Positions 9,610 through 21,619 of a stretch of 64,000 bases of DNA are shown piece by piece. The DNA is from Psococerastis gibbosa (lineage: Eukaryota; Arthropoda; Insecta; Psocodea; Psocidae). Location: contig OZ020484.1 in the NCBI GenBank assembly GCA_963971405.1, forward strand, positions 14,508,001-14,572,000, read 5' to 3'. The position numbers and the translations under genes are program-made. How positions within the stretch are numbered: position 1 is the stretch's first letter; each line of letters begins with the position of its first letter. The notes beneath the pieces are model-generated. The model was not told the origin of the DNA, searched no databases, and worked only from the letters and a program-made list of their open reading frames with translations.

Positions 9610-10550
9610 TAGGCTAAGGGAATTCTTTGTACTTAGCTTTTTAAAAAAAACCCAGTGCCAATGTAGTAACTAATATCATAATTCCTAAGTACCAACTAAG
9701 AAGTTTATTTTTCGTTCGATTTTTCACATCTAAAACATCTGACAATGCCAATTGCATAACAATAAAATGATATGCAATGCAAATCTGCATTATAGCACTT
9801 TATTTGGGGCACCAGTCCCGGCCACCTCCGCAATCTCATGAACTATTTTGAAATGGAGGTACCCGCCCTTGAACTGCATTGAACAACATACAGTATTCAT
9901 ATCGGCCATCTCCCCCGCAAATTGCATAAGAAAATCTTTCGACGTCCGAACAAAGTATCTTCGAACAACAATAACCTGCCAACACTCGATAATCCAACTT
10001 CAAAAGTGTAAGAGAACATTTTTAAATTAGGAAGTAAAAATGTTGTACAAATTACAAAGCATTGATAGTATATCGACAGTGGCGGTAGGGTAGAAGTGAG
10101 AAGGTAGAGTGATAGTGGCATCTCTGTGTGAAAGTCGGACTTTTTAAATAGGCAACACAGGTTCAATTCCTGGAAACAATCAGTTGCCTCGCAAGCGATT
10201 CATGGAAAAGGGGCCTTTGTCACTGTTTGAAAATGAAGCCTCCGCGCCCACCTGCTAGCGAACAAACCTCTTCATATATCTGTCTAATTATTTTTATTTA
10301 AATACTTTTGAGTGTTATGTTAGAGAAAAGTTCCGCAAAGATTTGACATTTTTCAATGTTAATTGAGGTAATGATAATCGTGGTTAAAAAATTAAATGTT
10401 TCGTTTTTGTCAGTAACTCCCCGGATTATACTGTTCATCAATGATAAGACAATTAGAATTCCTATTAAATTTCAATTTACGAATAGGACAGCCGGTTCCA
10501 CATTCCATATTCTAGAATCGAGTGATTCCTTTCGATGACTAACTCCCATG
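9610..10550. other. Unassigned sequence
   Basis: Only short open frames are seen and no recognised repeat. A (CTTT)n tract at about 9130-9150, just upstream of the preceding open frame, resembles the tail of a retroposed sequence (aaataaagataactttcttt), similar to one at 37141-37175. Confidence 0.4.
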
Positions 10551-10551
10551 A

Positions 10552-10645
10552 CCAACAGCCCTATTATGGCGATTTGCGATTAACATTATATCGGGGTTTA
10601 TTTTTTAATACCGCATTAGTAAGGTGTCACGTGACGGTGTGGATG
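10552..10645. mobile_element. Fragment of the CAGCAG..GGCGATT element
   Basis: It contains cagccctattatggcgattt, cggggttta and gtaaggtgtcacgtgacg, matching parts of the element at 61486-61865 with the middle missing. It looks like an internally deleted or worn copy. Confidence 0.45.
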
Positions 10646-11252
10646 CGGCCAAGGTATTTTTGCGAAATTTGTGAAATGACATTGTGTTCTTTGTAAATCC
10701 TTACATTGTAATAAAATTACAAATCCTATTCCTTTTCAATGCTAATCATCAACTTCAGGTGTTAAACATAGGTACATTGGAAATATGACAAGATCTCTCT
10801 TACTAAATACTAATATTTTAGAGAAAATCTGTCCGGGATAAATGTCCAATTGGTCAGTAATACATCTTCTTACGTGAAATTTACTCATTTGCGTGTTTAA
10901 ACATAAAATATAAATTTACAGCGAGTTGACGTTGGAACAAGTGCTAGAAAAAAATGCAACAAACAAAAATTGATGCCTAAAAAAACAAAACAAATTTCAA
11001 TCACAACAAATTTGTATGCGGGCAAAGTAAATACCTCAAATTATATTTAAAACACATTATCATTTTTCTATTTTTCAACACCCTCCCACCCTTCGGTCCG
11101 ACACTCCAATTCTGTATAATAATAACTTTACTAAGGCATTTTTCGCAGAAAAAATTATATTGAAATGTATAAATAATAAAAGGTAAATATCATAGATAAA
11201 ACCAGAGTAGCACAAGTATATTTTGAAGTTTTCCAGGGGAAAAATATTAGGT
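10646..11252. other. Unassigned AT-rich sequence
   Basis: No coding frame or repeat is recognised. Confidence 0.4.
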
Positions 11253-11253
11253 T

Positions 11254-11677
11254 CAGCAGCCTGATCGAGGCGATTATAATGCCGGGGTTAAATAAATACC
11301 CTAGGATTATAACTGCATGTAAATAAACAAATTTTGAATAGCACTTTCCATTACAAAATTATCTTGTTTACATTTTTATTACCAGGGGATTAAATAAATA
11401 CCGGTATTACAATCGCCTCGATCAGGCTGCTGCAGGCTGATCATGGCGATTACAATACCGGGTTTATATAATACCCTGGTATTAACAATGTAAACAAGAT
11501 AATTGTATAATGGAAAGTGCTATTCAAAATTTGTTTGTTTACAGGTTTAATCCCAGGAGTAAGTTAATACCAATCGCCATGATCAGCCTGCAGCAGACTG
11601 ATCAAGGCGATTATAATACCGGTATTTATTTAATCCCCTGGTATTAAAAATGTAAACAAACCAATTTTGAATAGCAC
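11254..11677. mobile_element. Three head-to-tail MITEs (CAGCAGCCTGATC ends)
   Basis: Unit 1 (11254-11432) and unit 2 (11433-11590) are complete, each with inverted ends (CAGCAGCCTGATCGAGGCG type). Unit 3 (11591-11677) is truncated after gaatagcac. Each unit is itself nearly palindromic and contains gaatagcactttccatt and ttatcttgtttaca or their complements. No spacer separates the units. Single copies lie at 28269 and 38950. Confidence 0.8.
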
Positions 11678-11679
11678 AT

Positions 11680-12461
11680 CATCCATGATTTTTCAGTGTT
11701 GGTAATATTTTTCCTTCAAATGGACAATGCTAAACACACATTAATTATTAGGCTTTAGGCTGCGGTACCTTAATTCTTAGCAATAGGCAACCCTCGCCAG
11801 TTTCACATCCACCCATCATAATTTTTGGGGGATTTGACGGATGGATTCTGTTTAAAAAATATCCTTTCCTTTCCCTTCGGCGCTCAATGAGCTTTGGCAC
11901 CTGAGGCGACTTATGTGACCGCCCGGCCTAGATTAGGGATACTCAAAACACTGTTGTTGTTTTTGATAGTAGCATGTAATGCTAATTCTTGCCAATAATC
12001 CATCGATCGCAGTAAATTTAATTTACAAGGTACCACAAAATCCGTGCAATTAACTGTTCAGCAAGTTTTTGACCAAAGCACTCCTATGAAGGCGTCCAAC
12101 TTGTCGATTCTCTTCATTTCAACCATGATAAGATAAACTCAGCTACGGGGTTAAATTAGTAATGAGCAGTGAATAAATAAACAAGATGTCTAATCGAAAC
12201 TTTGTTTGCTTATTTACCTTTTATTTCGATTTTGGAATCCCCAATACACAATCCTCCTATTACACATTCGAGTATTGTTCCAATATTCGTTCCAAGAAAT
12301 ATGGGTCTAAGAAAAATTGGAAAGCGTAAATTCTGCGTAATACTTCAATTCAGATTCAAATCGTATACTTCAACATTAGCATTCCAATATTAAATAATAA
12401 ATAAATATATATGTATATATATATTTCGCACAATACAATTGATGTAGGTAATATAAATGCA
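11680..12461. other. Unassigned sequence with short AT microsatellite
   Basis: AT-rich and without a convincing gene. A TATA/TGTA microsatellite lies at about 12405-12424. Confidence 0.4.
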
Positions 12462-12469
12462 CACAATAG

Positions 12470-12842
12470 CATGGGTGCCGGTTCCATAAGGCTGAGCCAT
12501 ACCAATAATTTTAGGAATAACCACCTCATATTTTAGTGTCTTTTGATCGATAAATAAATTCACTATTTTACATTGCACTTATTTAGAACAAATCCTATAA
12601 TTTATTATGAAAATTAAAAATTAAAGGAAATGAAATCGTCAAATCGATTATTTAAATCGAAATTGGCGGGAGCGCTGAAGAGAGTTGGCGCGTAGATGAC
12701 TGTCCACCTCGGCTAGGCTGATCTTTGTCATAAGCTAAGCATATACAATTTTAATGTGGCAAATCGACTCCTTCCCCCGAAAAAAAGATTTCCTCGGGCA
12801 ATGTTGGGCCATACCAATAATTTTCACAACTCGGCGCCCATG
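12470..12842. mobile_element. hAT-like MITE with perfect 8-bp TSD
   Basis: Ends are CATGGGTGCCGG and CGGCGCCCATG. Both flanks carry cacaatag (12462-12469 and 12843-12850). The subterminal tract ccataccaataatttt occurs near both ends. The 373-bp interior has no transposase. A related right end (aactcggcgtccctg) lies near 42640. Confidence 0.85.
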
Positions 12843-12996
12843 CACAATAGTATCGGCAGAAAGCGTCATATAATACATCATGCAATACATGAGCAAAACA
12901 CAAAACTCCAAATACCCTCCTAAACAATCAAAATCTTGCTGATTAGGACAAATAGGGAACAGATTTTAGACCTCCCTTAACTTCTTCTATCGTGTA

Positions 12997-13550
12997 TGTC
13001 ACACTCCGAATACCACTAATTGGGACCTTCTATAGATTAGAGTATTCAGAGTGGACTTATGAGGGGGGAATTATATATAAGCTAATAGGATGGTACCAAA
13101 TACCTTATATTATATTAATACACTTAACATTAATACCACATAATAACTTAGGGACAACTTAAGCACTTAAGGGACAAGGGACAACATCATGAATTGGGGG
13201 GAGGGGGGGGAACTTAGTTACATAAGGGCTACATGATAACGTACTTACTCATACATCCATAGGAGCTTACTCCTACTTGCACCGTGTATCAACTCACATG
13301 GTGAATCAGTTCTGTCTCACTAGACTCTATCGACTCTAACTACTCTATCCATAGTCTCCAAACTCTCTCTCTGGACTCTCTAAAACTACTCTCCTTCTTC
13401 GAACCCAAGGTTCGTGATTTATACATTATGGCTAAGGACATACGTGACGACCGATATAACATTTACACAACAGAGGTTTGCCGTTTGTCCTCAGCCCTGA
13501 GCCTAGGCCAAGAAGAGCGTCTGCTCTTGTGTTAGGCCTGGGGCGTAACA
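12997..13550 (-). repeat. LTR (left copy)
   Basis: 554 bp. It matches the right copy throughout apart from a G-run length difference near 13196-13210. In the inferred minus-strand orientation it is the 3' LTR. Confidence 0.9.
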
Positions 13551-13854
13551 CCCACCACCCTCACAGAGTTGAAAAAACTCATCGTGATGGGTTTTTTTCA
13601 TAAAGACAGATTCGACCCGTATCAAAACACAATGCAGTAAGTTATCATGGGACACAATATTAGCAGATCATAAAAAATAGAGGGACAAACAACATTATAA
13701 AATTGGGACAACAATAACAACAAAACATAATATAAAAAGATAAATGTGCGTGTGTGTGTGCCCGAGACGGCTGGGAAGTGATGTGTAGACTTGTAGGGGA
13801 CTCGACGTGTAGGCGACTGGACTCGAAGCAGGAGCGAAGAGAGCTCGAAAAGGG

Positions 13855-13990
13855 ACGATTGGAGGAAGGTTGACCAGCGGAAAACTTCGTGAAGACTCGA
13901 GGGGACATTGACCAGTGGGAAACTCGATGAGGACTCAGGAGAAATGGACCAGTGGAGGACTCGATATGATGACTCAAAAGTAAAACGGAC
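13855..13990. repeat. About 38-bp tandem repeat inside the LTR element
   Basis: Three imperfect units each begin accag(c/t)gg and contain aactcg.tgaggactc-like sequence, followed by a fourth partial start (accaatgg). The array lies in the non-LTR part of the element, near the left LTR. Confidence 0.6.
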
Positions 13991-15925
13991 CAATGGTGCT
14001 GGGCCCGATGCATAGTTACGTGGACGGGAATGGGTCGTCGCATGGTGCGTGGAACAGGAGGTTGATCAGCAGTCAAAGCATTGCCTGGTGTGGCGGATTT
14101 TATGTGGCACCGCCTGGTACGTGGTTATGGCACGAGTATTCAGCATGGAGGCGACTTTGATGTAGGTCGCATGGGGTCGTGCGGCTTAGTGGTTGGCCTG
14201 TACGTACGAGGGAAATGGCCAGATTGAATAGGCAGGAATCTGATCAGCTGTATCGCAGACGACTGACGGAATTGATTTTGGCGGGTAATACCAGCGGTTG
14301 GAGTCGAATGCACACTTTGACTCAGGAATGACTGGTCTCGGAAATGACTGGTCTCGTTCCGAACTGGTCGAAGATAACATAGGCTGGGAGGACGTTGGGT
14401 GGCTGGTCGTGGTGTTGAACTGGACGAGACGTGACGTCGGTGGGTAGGGGCACATCTCGGGCTATAACTTAGACTGAGCAATCTTAGAAACATAGCCATA
14501 CTTACGGTTTATAAATACATTTTTTATTTATTTTGAAAATACAAATCAATTCTTAAATTTAAACTTAATTGCTACACTTAGGGTTGAGGAAAACGTCTTT
14601 ACATAGACTGATAACATTTAAATTATAGGGACTATGGACTGAAATACTAGTCTGGGGGTTTTTTGGGGCAAATTTTTAGAAAGTGTATTTCAGACCATAT
14701 TGATGAGAGATGGGAAATCGAAGGTGAAATTTGGCTTTCTGCCGTAATCCTTGAGGAAGGGGGCTCTTAGAATAGAAACATAGGTAGGAAATACAAAATT
14801 CGTTATTTCGGGGAGTGGTGATAAGAAAACTTTCAAAATTCTGTGCCTCTCAAAAGAGACAGGGGGCGGGGCATACATAAAAACATACATACTGTATGTG
14901 GAAAAGGCACAGAGAGCTGTAGGGAGAGAAAACAGTTAATTTAGTCAAGTGACTGATCTTAAAGGTGCCAGGGTGCCCATGTTTCTTTACCAACCCCTCG
15001 ATACAGATACTGGCCAGTCATCTGCAGCGAGAACGGTGTTAGCAAGTAACAGGGCTCTTTGCCAAAAGTTTTATATACTTCAAAAATAAAAAGTCGGCAC
15101 AGTGATTGTATAAGCTTAAGCTTATTCAAGGCTGTACTTCGTTTTATAACGCTGATGTCACATCACCACCAATATTTCATTGTTATTTTTTATATGTTTA
15201 TTATCAGCTGCACATAGGCTACATCAGGTTCGCGATGCCTGTGTTTAGCTGCAGTTACCTTAGGAGGGGTTTTTCACCATTGATACTACTTACTACCTCT
15301 TCTTTATTATTTATATAGGACTTAGGACAAATATTTTATGATAGACTCCATCTATCTTTGCAATTGTACTATTCGACGTGGGGAGTTCACTAAAACACAT
15401 ATAAATAGCACATAAATATACAGGACAATATTATTCACAAATAGCCTTTCAGGCTATTAACAACATCACTTCAAACGTATACATAGTATTAATATCACGG
15501 TACCTACCGCGGGGGGGGGGGGGGGGATCTTCTCAGTTCTTTTGCGAACTGGGGTACTCAATTCATATATAAGAGAAGCTCATAGGCATGTATATAAGGT
15601 GGGACATGTACTACTTAGTACCTTTTGTATAGAAGCAATGCAAATAATGCAAAATTAATAAACTTAAAATTAACCTATAGTCTAACACTAACTAATTATA
15701 AAAAAAAAATTAACAATTGAAGGTCTGGGCCTTCTTTGCATGCATGTCTTATTTAGCTATTTGACCTAGGCTAGGCGCTGCATTACGTGCATCAGCTAAG
15801 GTCAGTGTGCAAAAATGTTTAACTTATTAGTGTACACAATAGACTCTTCTGAATAGTTTAAACACTAAAATACATAAATTGTTTTTCTTATGGAAATACC
15901 ATCTGTCAGTAACCAAAATTTTCAT

Positions 15926-16159
15926 CTAATACAATACACAATCTTCCTTTAGAGACTGATCACAGAAAAGGATGGTCAGTCCAATTTTTCTGATGTTTTC
16001 AAGGGGGGTAGAAATCACGCCTATTGCCTGTCTGTCAAGGGGATGAAGAAGCTTTGCACTTCCATGGGGGCAAGAGGAGAGGGGGATTACAGACATTTCA
16101 GCGCCGTTGTCAAGAAACACACTTCCGGGGCTTGGAGGGGAGGGGGTGCGCAATTGCAA
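15926..16159 (-). other. Retropepsin-like fragment of the LTR element
   Basis: A minus-strand frame contains SVFLDNGAEMSVIPLSS, which resembles the active-site block of Gypsy-type aspartic proteases, followed by hydrophobic and polar segments in the usual order. It is short and isolated and is treated as a fossil piece of the pol region. It fixes the likely coding strand of the element. Confidence 0.45.
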
Positions 16160-16565
16160 AAGACAACACAGGTTGCGGGATCTCTTCTCTAGGCTTGGAT
16201 AAGGGAATAAATTCAGCGCGGGGAGTTGGGCCTATCAGAGAACAAAGAAATTTTCGACCGCTGTTTGTTGACACAATCTGAATGCGATACCAACAACTGT
16301 TACGCCTTCATTATATTGGACTGCGTCAGTAGTTCACCTGCCTCGATATCTGCGATGGCCAGGTTAAAAATATAGTCAACACACCACCGTGCACTATCAG
16401 CACTTTTAACAACTAAGGTCAAGTTCGTGGTTAAGTCGGACGCTCAACTATCAATGACCGCTAGAGTACATACAGTACCTTATTAATTAACAAGTTATAC
16501 AGATACAGTTCTTAAGCTAGTGGGTACGAGGGGGGGGGGAGCAAAAAAAGAAGAAAAAAAAAACT

Positions 16566-17121
16566 TGTCACACTCCGAATACCACTAATTGGGACCTTCT
16601 ATAGATTAGAGTATTCAGAGTGGACTTATGAGGGGGGAATTATATATAAGCTAATAGGATGGTACCAAATACCTTATATTATATTAATACACTTAACATT
16701 AATACCACATAATAACTTAGGGACAACTTAAGCACTTAAGGGACAAGGGACAACATCATGAATTGGGGGGAGGGGGGGGGGAACTTAGTTACATAAGGGC
16801 TACATGATAACGTACTTACTCATACATCCATAGGAGCTTACTCCTACTTGCACCGTGTATCAACTCACATGGTGAATCAGTTCTGTCTCACTAGACTCTA
16901 TCGACTCTAACTACTCTATCCATAGTCTCCAAACTCTCTCTCTGGACTCTCTAAAACTACTCTCCTTCTTCGAACCCAAGGTTCGTGATTTATACATTAT
17001 GGCTAAGGACATACGTGACGACCGATATAACATTTACACAACAGAGGTTTGCCGTTTGTCCTCAGCCCTGAGCCTAGGCCAAGAAGAGCGTCTGCTCTTG
17101 TGTTAGGCCTGGGGCGTAACA
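16566..17121 (-). repeat. LTR (right copy)
   Basis: 556 bp, near-identical to the left copy. An A/G-rich tract (16530-16563) adjoins its left edge. In the inferred orientation this is the 5' LTR. No classical tRNA primer-binding site beginning TGG is visible next to it. Confidence 0.9.
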
Positions 17122-17126
17122 GTGTA

Positions 17127-19440
17127 ATAACTATGTTTCCGTAAGTGCTTTCTGATACATTTTGTGAACCTAGGTTTATTCAAATCTCTTACGGCTTCCG
17201 GTAGCAAGTTAAATAGGGTTACTGACGTTAGACAAGGGGAAGATGCAAATTTAGCAGTCCTTTTGTATTTCTTCGACCAAAGAAATATTGGTTCAAATAA
17301 ATATTAGAGTGTGTACTAATTAGGGCCACTACATGGGATTAAAAGTGAGCATGTTTAGCATCAACAATTTACAGCTGCAACAAATTTAAAGTCATTCGTT
17401 TCAAATAATTTAAGGACAAGTCGTAGGCTGCGTCTCCACTCCATATGTGGGAACTTGATGTTTAAAACGTGGGCACTCTGTATCGCATGCTTGGTTCATC
17501 ATTATAGCTCGTTGCATGTCTTGAGTTTCTTCTACTTCTCGCATGAGAACTGAAAATATCCATCTAGCAATAATAAAACGCAATCCTCCTAAAAGTGCGC
17601 GAAGTAAGTTTTTAAATTTGAATTTCAGATAATCGTGGAACAAGAGATCGATCCGACCACACGCTGTCCAAAGACACGTCGCGAGTCTCGAAGCGATTCC
17701 TAATAAGCCAGGTGTATCAACAAAGTGCTGTGCTTCTTTCTCGTTTTGTGCGGTATTCTACAGTAAATTCGAGAACCCAAAGTCGGCTTGGCATAGAACC
17801 CATAAGCAGGTAAGTTTAACATACCTCTTAATAAGTTAACTTAATTAAAACGGTACATTTTTCATTGGATCACTTGTAATTTTGCATGGACGCGAGCTTA
17901 TAGTCAGGTGACTACTATTTGAGTGCAATGTCCCAGACGGTTTCTTATAATAACTCTCTCAAGGTTACCGGCTGATTGACACAGACTACAAAATAGACGG
18001 CAGACGCAATCGGAGCTCTATTAACTGAGTTTCCAAATCACCAAAATAGCCTAATACTAGGCTAGAGATTTTCATAAAAAGATAAAAATAACAATATTCT
18101 CATTGCATTTTAGCATTGCTATATATTTTATAATTTTTCTGCGCTTAGTTTCAATCACATACAATATTGTATGAGAACACAGAAACTATATCTATACTGC
18201 GGCTGTTATACGTTTCTCTTGCCAGTGCAGTATGCAGGAATTTTGTGACGTGGGGGTGTTTCAGTCAATAGTATGAAACGTAGTTAAAAAACTTAAAATT
18301 ATAGATTATTTGTATTCAACTAATTTACATGGTATACTCTGCAAACAGGGGAGCAGTGGGATTTTCACGCATTTTGATAGGACTTAGGAGCAAGGTTTGG
18401 AATGTACTAAGGAAGATTGATGTAGCTGCAAACGGAGGGGGGGGGGGGCTTGGGTTCACAATTAGGGGCTTTCGCGCATTTCATTTTTGTTGCACATGCT
18501 AGACGTAGGAGGAACTTTCTTTTCTGGACTCTATTGGTGTCAACAAAACGAAACAGAAACATGCAAATAAAGTGGGAAACAGCCTTCAATTGTTTTTACT
18601 GTTCATAAATTCTTATAAAGTTTCCTTCCTGTTTACATATTATAGCCTATTCTAATAAGCAACCTAAAAAAATCCCAAAACTACCGATGAAGTTATCGAA
18701 CAGTACATCCTATATATTATGTACATAGCCTATAATTCCTACCCATTGTATCAATATCATCTCCATCTCATTGTATTATATTACAGTACTACTGTATCCT
18801 AAGAACACAAGAAATACAAATCATACCAAGCCAGAAATCTTGGGGACTGGGCGGCTGCAGCACCCCCCTCCCCCAATTTTTTGACTTTACCATAAAGAGA
18901 ATTGAACTTTCCAGACGTGCGGCATTTCACTATATACTCTCAGGTTACGGGTCTGAGTCATACCTATGGGAGTGAAGAGTCACGAGATAGCAATAATAAC
19001 GATTTTTACCATATTTATGGTTGATCCATAAATGTTGGGGAAACAACCCAATAGTAACGGAAATTACGTCGGCGGCATTAAAAAAATTGACAAAACACCA
19101 TTTTTTTTATAGTGTTTGGTCTGTCTTTACACCAACATTCCAGCAAGCCCCTTGTTATAATTGTTGGCTATCTTTATCTTTGGATAAATGTGCTGCCTAC
19201 CATAAAAAATTTCTCCAGTACTATCCATTTTCCGGGAGTTTTTAATCTAAACATGAATATAGCCCTACTCATCATTGAATGTTATGACAGTTATCCAAAA
19301 TGTAGTCAGTCTTCATTTAACTGTTTTAAATCCATTGCACTACAGTAGTGAGAAGAGAAAAATGAATGGGTCACCTGATCAAACAAGAAGAACTCCTAAG
19401 CACCATAATAGAAGGCACAATCGAAGGCACCAATGCAAGG
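17127..19440. other. Mostly unassigned; one exon-like edge
   Basis: A clean splice-donor consensus (aagcag|gtaagt) occurs on the plus strand at about 17813, following a moderately GC-rich stretch (17640-17813). No coding frame supports an exon there. G or C runs at 18437-18449 and 18865-18878 look like MITE scraps. Otherwise nothing is recognised. Confidence 0.3.
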
Positions 19441-19469
19441 GGGTGACCAAGGGAGGCGTACGCAGAAGA

Positions 19470-19600
19470 CCTCAAGAAATATTTATGAGATCCGGAACCT
19501 GCTTGGAACTAAAGAGAACGGCCCAAGACAGGGAGGAGTGGTGAAGGAGGTGGGAAGATTTGCTGCAAACCAGTCGTTAGATTGAAACTAAAGAAGAAGA
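19470..19600 (+). mobile_element. LINE 3' tail (RTE-like)
   Basis: It reads CLELKRTAQDREEW and then a Trp/Arg-rich block, ending in a (GAA)n tail. It is closely similar to 33445-33565 and 50975-51112. Only the last 130 bp are present. Confidence 0.6.
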
Positions 19601-19984
19601 AAGTACTACAGTACGTGCCATATCGTGATATATTTGCAACATGACAGCTTGTTCAGCATAGCACACTAGCCTATTTAGCGGCAAATGGTTAACATTTCCA
19701 AAGCAAATGTAAGCAAGTGGAATACACGGAATGGGGTTCCCAGCATTGATTCTAATTTCGGAGAAAGGGGCCGACCCCTGGCACGCAAACCAATTATTTT
19801 TCTGCCCCAACTACCGGCTATAGACGCGTGGCTAAGATGGTATTACGAAATTATCATCGATTTTCAAATCTCATCATGATGCACTAAAGGTTCTTCGTCA
19901 ACTTGTTTAATTAAAATGCATTTGTTTTGTAAAAATAAATAAAAATATAATAATGCCCTGGACTCATTATGAACCTTGGCATTG

Positions 19985-20115
19985 GTCCCTTGTCCAATGC
20001 CAACGACCCCATGGATTTCAGACATTTTTATTGTTTCCGTATAAATTGGCAAACTGGTATACGTTCTCAATGTCAACCTACACCGGCCAAAAGTGATAAT
20101 AGATAAGCTGAGACT
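19985..20115 (+). repeat. Interspersed repeat D, copy 1
   Basis: It shares ccaacgaccccatggattt, gtttccgta and gatgtcaacctacaccggc in the same order with copies at 24768, 33865 and 49100 (minus), and partly with 25825 and 53812. No terminal repeats, promoter boxes or coding capacity are evident, so it is unclassified. Confidence 0.6.
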
Positions 20116-20218
20116 TGATCCAAGCGCACAGCAATCTTTAGTAAGAATTCGTGGACCTTTCCCAAGCCGCTATCAGAAAGGCTGTGAGTTCAAATAAATG
20201 GTCTGTATAATGAGAGAC

Positions 20219-20350
20219 ATGGACGGATACAGGGGCTGCCCCCCCCCCTCCCCCCAATGTAGTAAATCTATTGTAAGTTATTACGCTCTGATTTAATCGA
20301 TCCTACATTTGTTTTTCCTATTTTGACCCCCCCCCCCCCCAGCCCATGGA
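20219..20350. mobile_element. G/C-run MITE (GGACGGATACAG family)
   Basis: The left end is ggacggatacaggggctg. The interior has tctattgtaagttattacg. The right end is a C run then agcccatgg. It is a short copy of the family seen at 6073 and elsewhere. Confidence 0.55.
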
Positions 20351-20363
20351 TGAGGGATAGGCT

Positions 20364-20530
20364 TATTTTAAATAAATAAACAAATATTTACTTTTTGTTC
20401 TATTACTAAGCCAACCTATCTTTTACACTCAACTAGGAAGACCCCGGGACCGCCTGTTTACCATGCCCTCCGAGGCATGAAAATGTAACAAGTGTGGGAC
20501 TCGAACCAACAACCTTTTGGGTAAAAATAC
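20364..20530 (-). mobile_element. SINE, 5'-truncated
   Basis: The AAAT-rich tail, the gttggcttagtaat complement, the central domain and the B box (GGTTCGAGTCC) are present. The A-box end is lost and part of the 3' body is deleted. Confidence 0.75.
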
Positions 20531-20534
20531 AAGA

Positions 20535-20808
20535 CAAGTGTCAAAAATATGCAACTTTATGTGACAACAGCTTAAATACTGTGTATCGCAAAGTTTCCCT
20601 AAAAATCAAAATCTACTTTGCAATTAAATTAATTATGATATTCAAATAACCTTAAAAAATTATGTCTTGTTCACACCTCTATATTATTCCCATAAGACTG
20701 GAAGGTATTGTCTGAATATAATAGTCTTGCGGGCATCAAGCTAGACATATCAGGTACTTTGAACCCCATACACGGATTACGGTGTTTGGTGGCTATTTAA
20801 ATGCTTTA
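20535..20808. other. Unassigned sequence
   Basis: AT-rich with no repeat or coding signal recognised. Confidence 0.4.
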
Positions 20809-20811
20809 AAG

Positions 20812-21143
20812 CAGGGGTTCCCAAACTGTGGTCCATGGATCACCGGAGGTCCACAGACATATATCAGGTGGTCCACGGGCCAAAGTAAGAAATAATTAAA
20901 TAAAACAGCTCAGTTATTGGAAATTTCCAATAAAATACATTAAGTCTTGGCACTGAACAACAAAATCCGCCCGGTACCAGTTCTAAACATTTTATCAAAT
21001 ATTACCACGTAGTTTTAGGCACAAGCTACAGTACTTAATCTTGGTCCTAGAATGTAACGATTTTCTAATCACAGCCATGGGGGTCCACGGAAAATCATAA
21101 AATAATCTTGTGGTCCACGGACAAAAAAGTTTGGGAACCCCTG
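20812..21143. mobile_element. hAT MITE with CAGGGGTTCCCAAACT ends
   Basis: Classic hAT termini: CAGGGGTTCCCAAACT on the left and AGTTTGGGAACCCCTG on the right. Subterminal ggtccacgg motifs recur near both ends, as expected for transposase-binding repeats. It is 332 bp and non-coding. Flanking 8-mers do not match. A second, left-truncated copy lies at 24163-24482. Confidence 0.85.
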
Positions 21144-21455
21144 CAGTTTGAAGGCATGCAATATTCAAAATAGAAATATCGAATCACCCAAAAGCATTAT
21201 CACGATGCAATGTGTAGTTATGACATGTGAACAGCACAACTAGACTGGTCACACGTTTGTAGTGTCGACAACATGAAATGGGGGCAAATTCCAATTTTCG
21301 ACTTTAATATTCAATCCCAGAATTGTTTGAAAGGGGAAATTAAGGCTACTACTCATGTCCAGTAAAGGCATTATCACGTTAGACCGTCGGGGCACAGTAT
21401 TGGTACCGGTATATTATAACAAGTAAAAATAATTATGTAGGGCCTTCACTCAAAA

Positions 21456-21617
21456 GGCGGGTATTCCACATACGTCAATCGTCAATGAAAAATTGAAAAA
21501 TGACGTTTCAGCAGACATTAAAGACATACTAAAAATTCTGCTACCACGTCAATTTACGTCATTGTTACGTCATTTTTCAATTTTTCATTGACAATTGACG
21601 TATGTGGAATACCCGCC
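21456..21617. mobile_element. Foldback MITE (GGCGGGTATTCCA ends)
   Basis: Ends GGCGGGTATTCCACATACG and complement. The arms include gtcaatgaaaaattgaaaaa, and the centre has the shared gcagacatt / ctgctaccacgtca motifs. The arm sequence differs entirely from the copies at 3572, 57693 and 59934. TAA lies on the right flank. Confidence 0.75.
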
Positions 21618-21619
21618 TA

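Larger units (their letters stand above)
12997..17121 (-). mobile_element. Non-autonomous Gypsy-like LTR element, recent
   Basis: Two LTRs of about 555 bp, with TGT..ACA termini, are identical as far as I can read except for the length of one G run. The whole is flanked by a 5-bp duplication gtgta (12992-12996, 17122-17126). Read on the minus strand, the LTR begins TGTTACGCC and is preceded by a purine-rich tract (13551-13570), fitting a polypurine tract. A retropepsin-like block lies on that strand. The internal 3 kb lacks recognisable reverse transcriptase or integrase, so it is broken or a deletion derivative. The near-identical LTRs indicate a young insertion. Confidence 0.85.

Noticed and set aside
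11254-11677. CRISPR-like or satellite array
   Set aside because: Repeats and spacers do not alternate. The units are MITEs with inverted ends, and the organism is a eukaryote.
13660-14076. Overlapping minus-strand frames of 123 and 138 aa inside the LTR element
   Set aside because: Ser/His-rich translations of the tandem array and flanking sequence. They do not resemble gag or pol.
17410-17643. 77-aa minus-strand frame just outside the LTR element, with a hydrophobic/basic helix
   Set aside because: No motif is recognised, no acceptor or donor frames it, and it lies beside a better plus-strand splice-donor match that has no coding support either.
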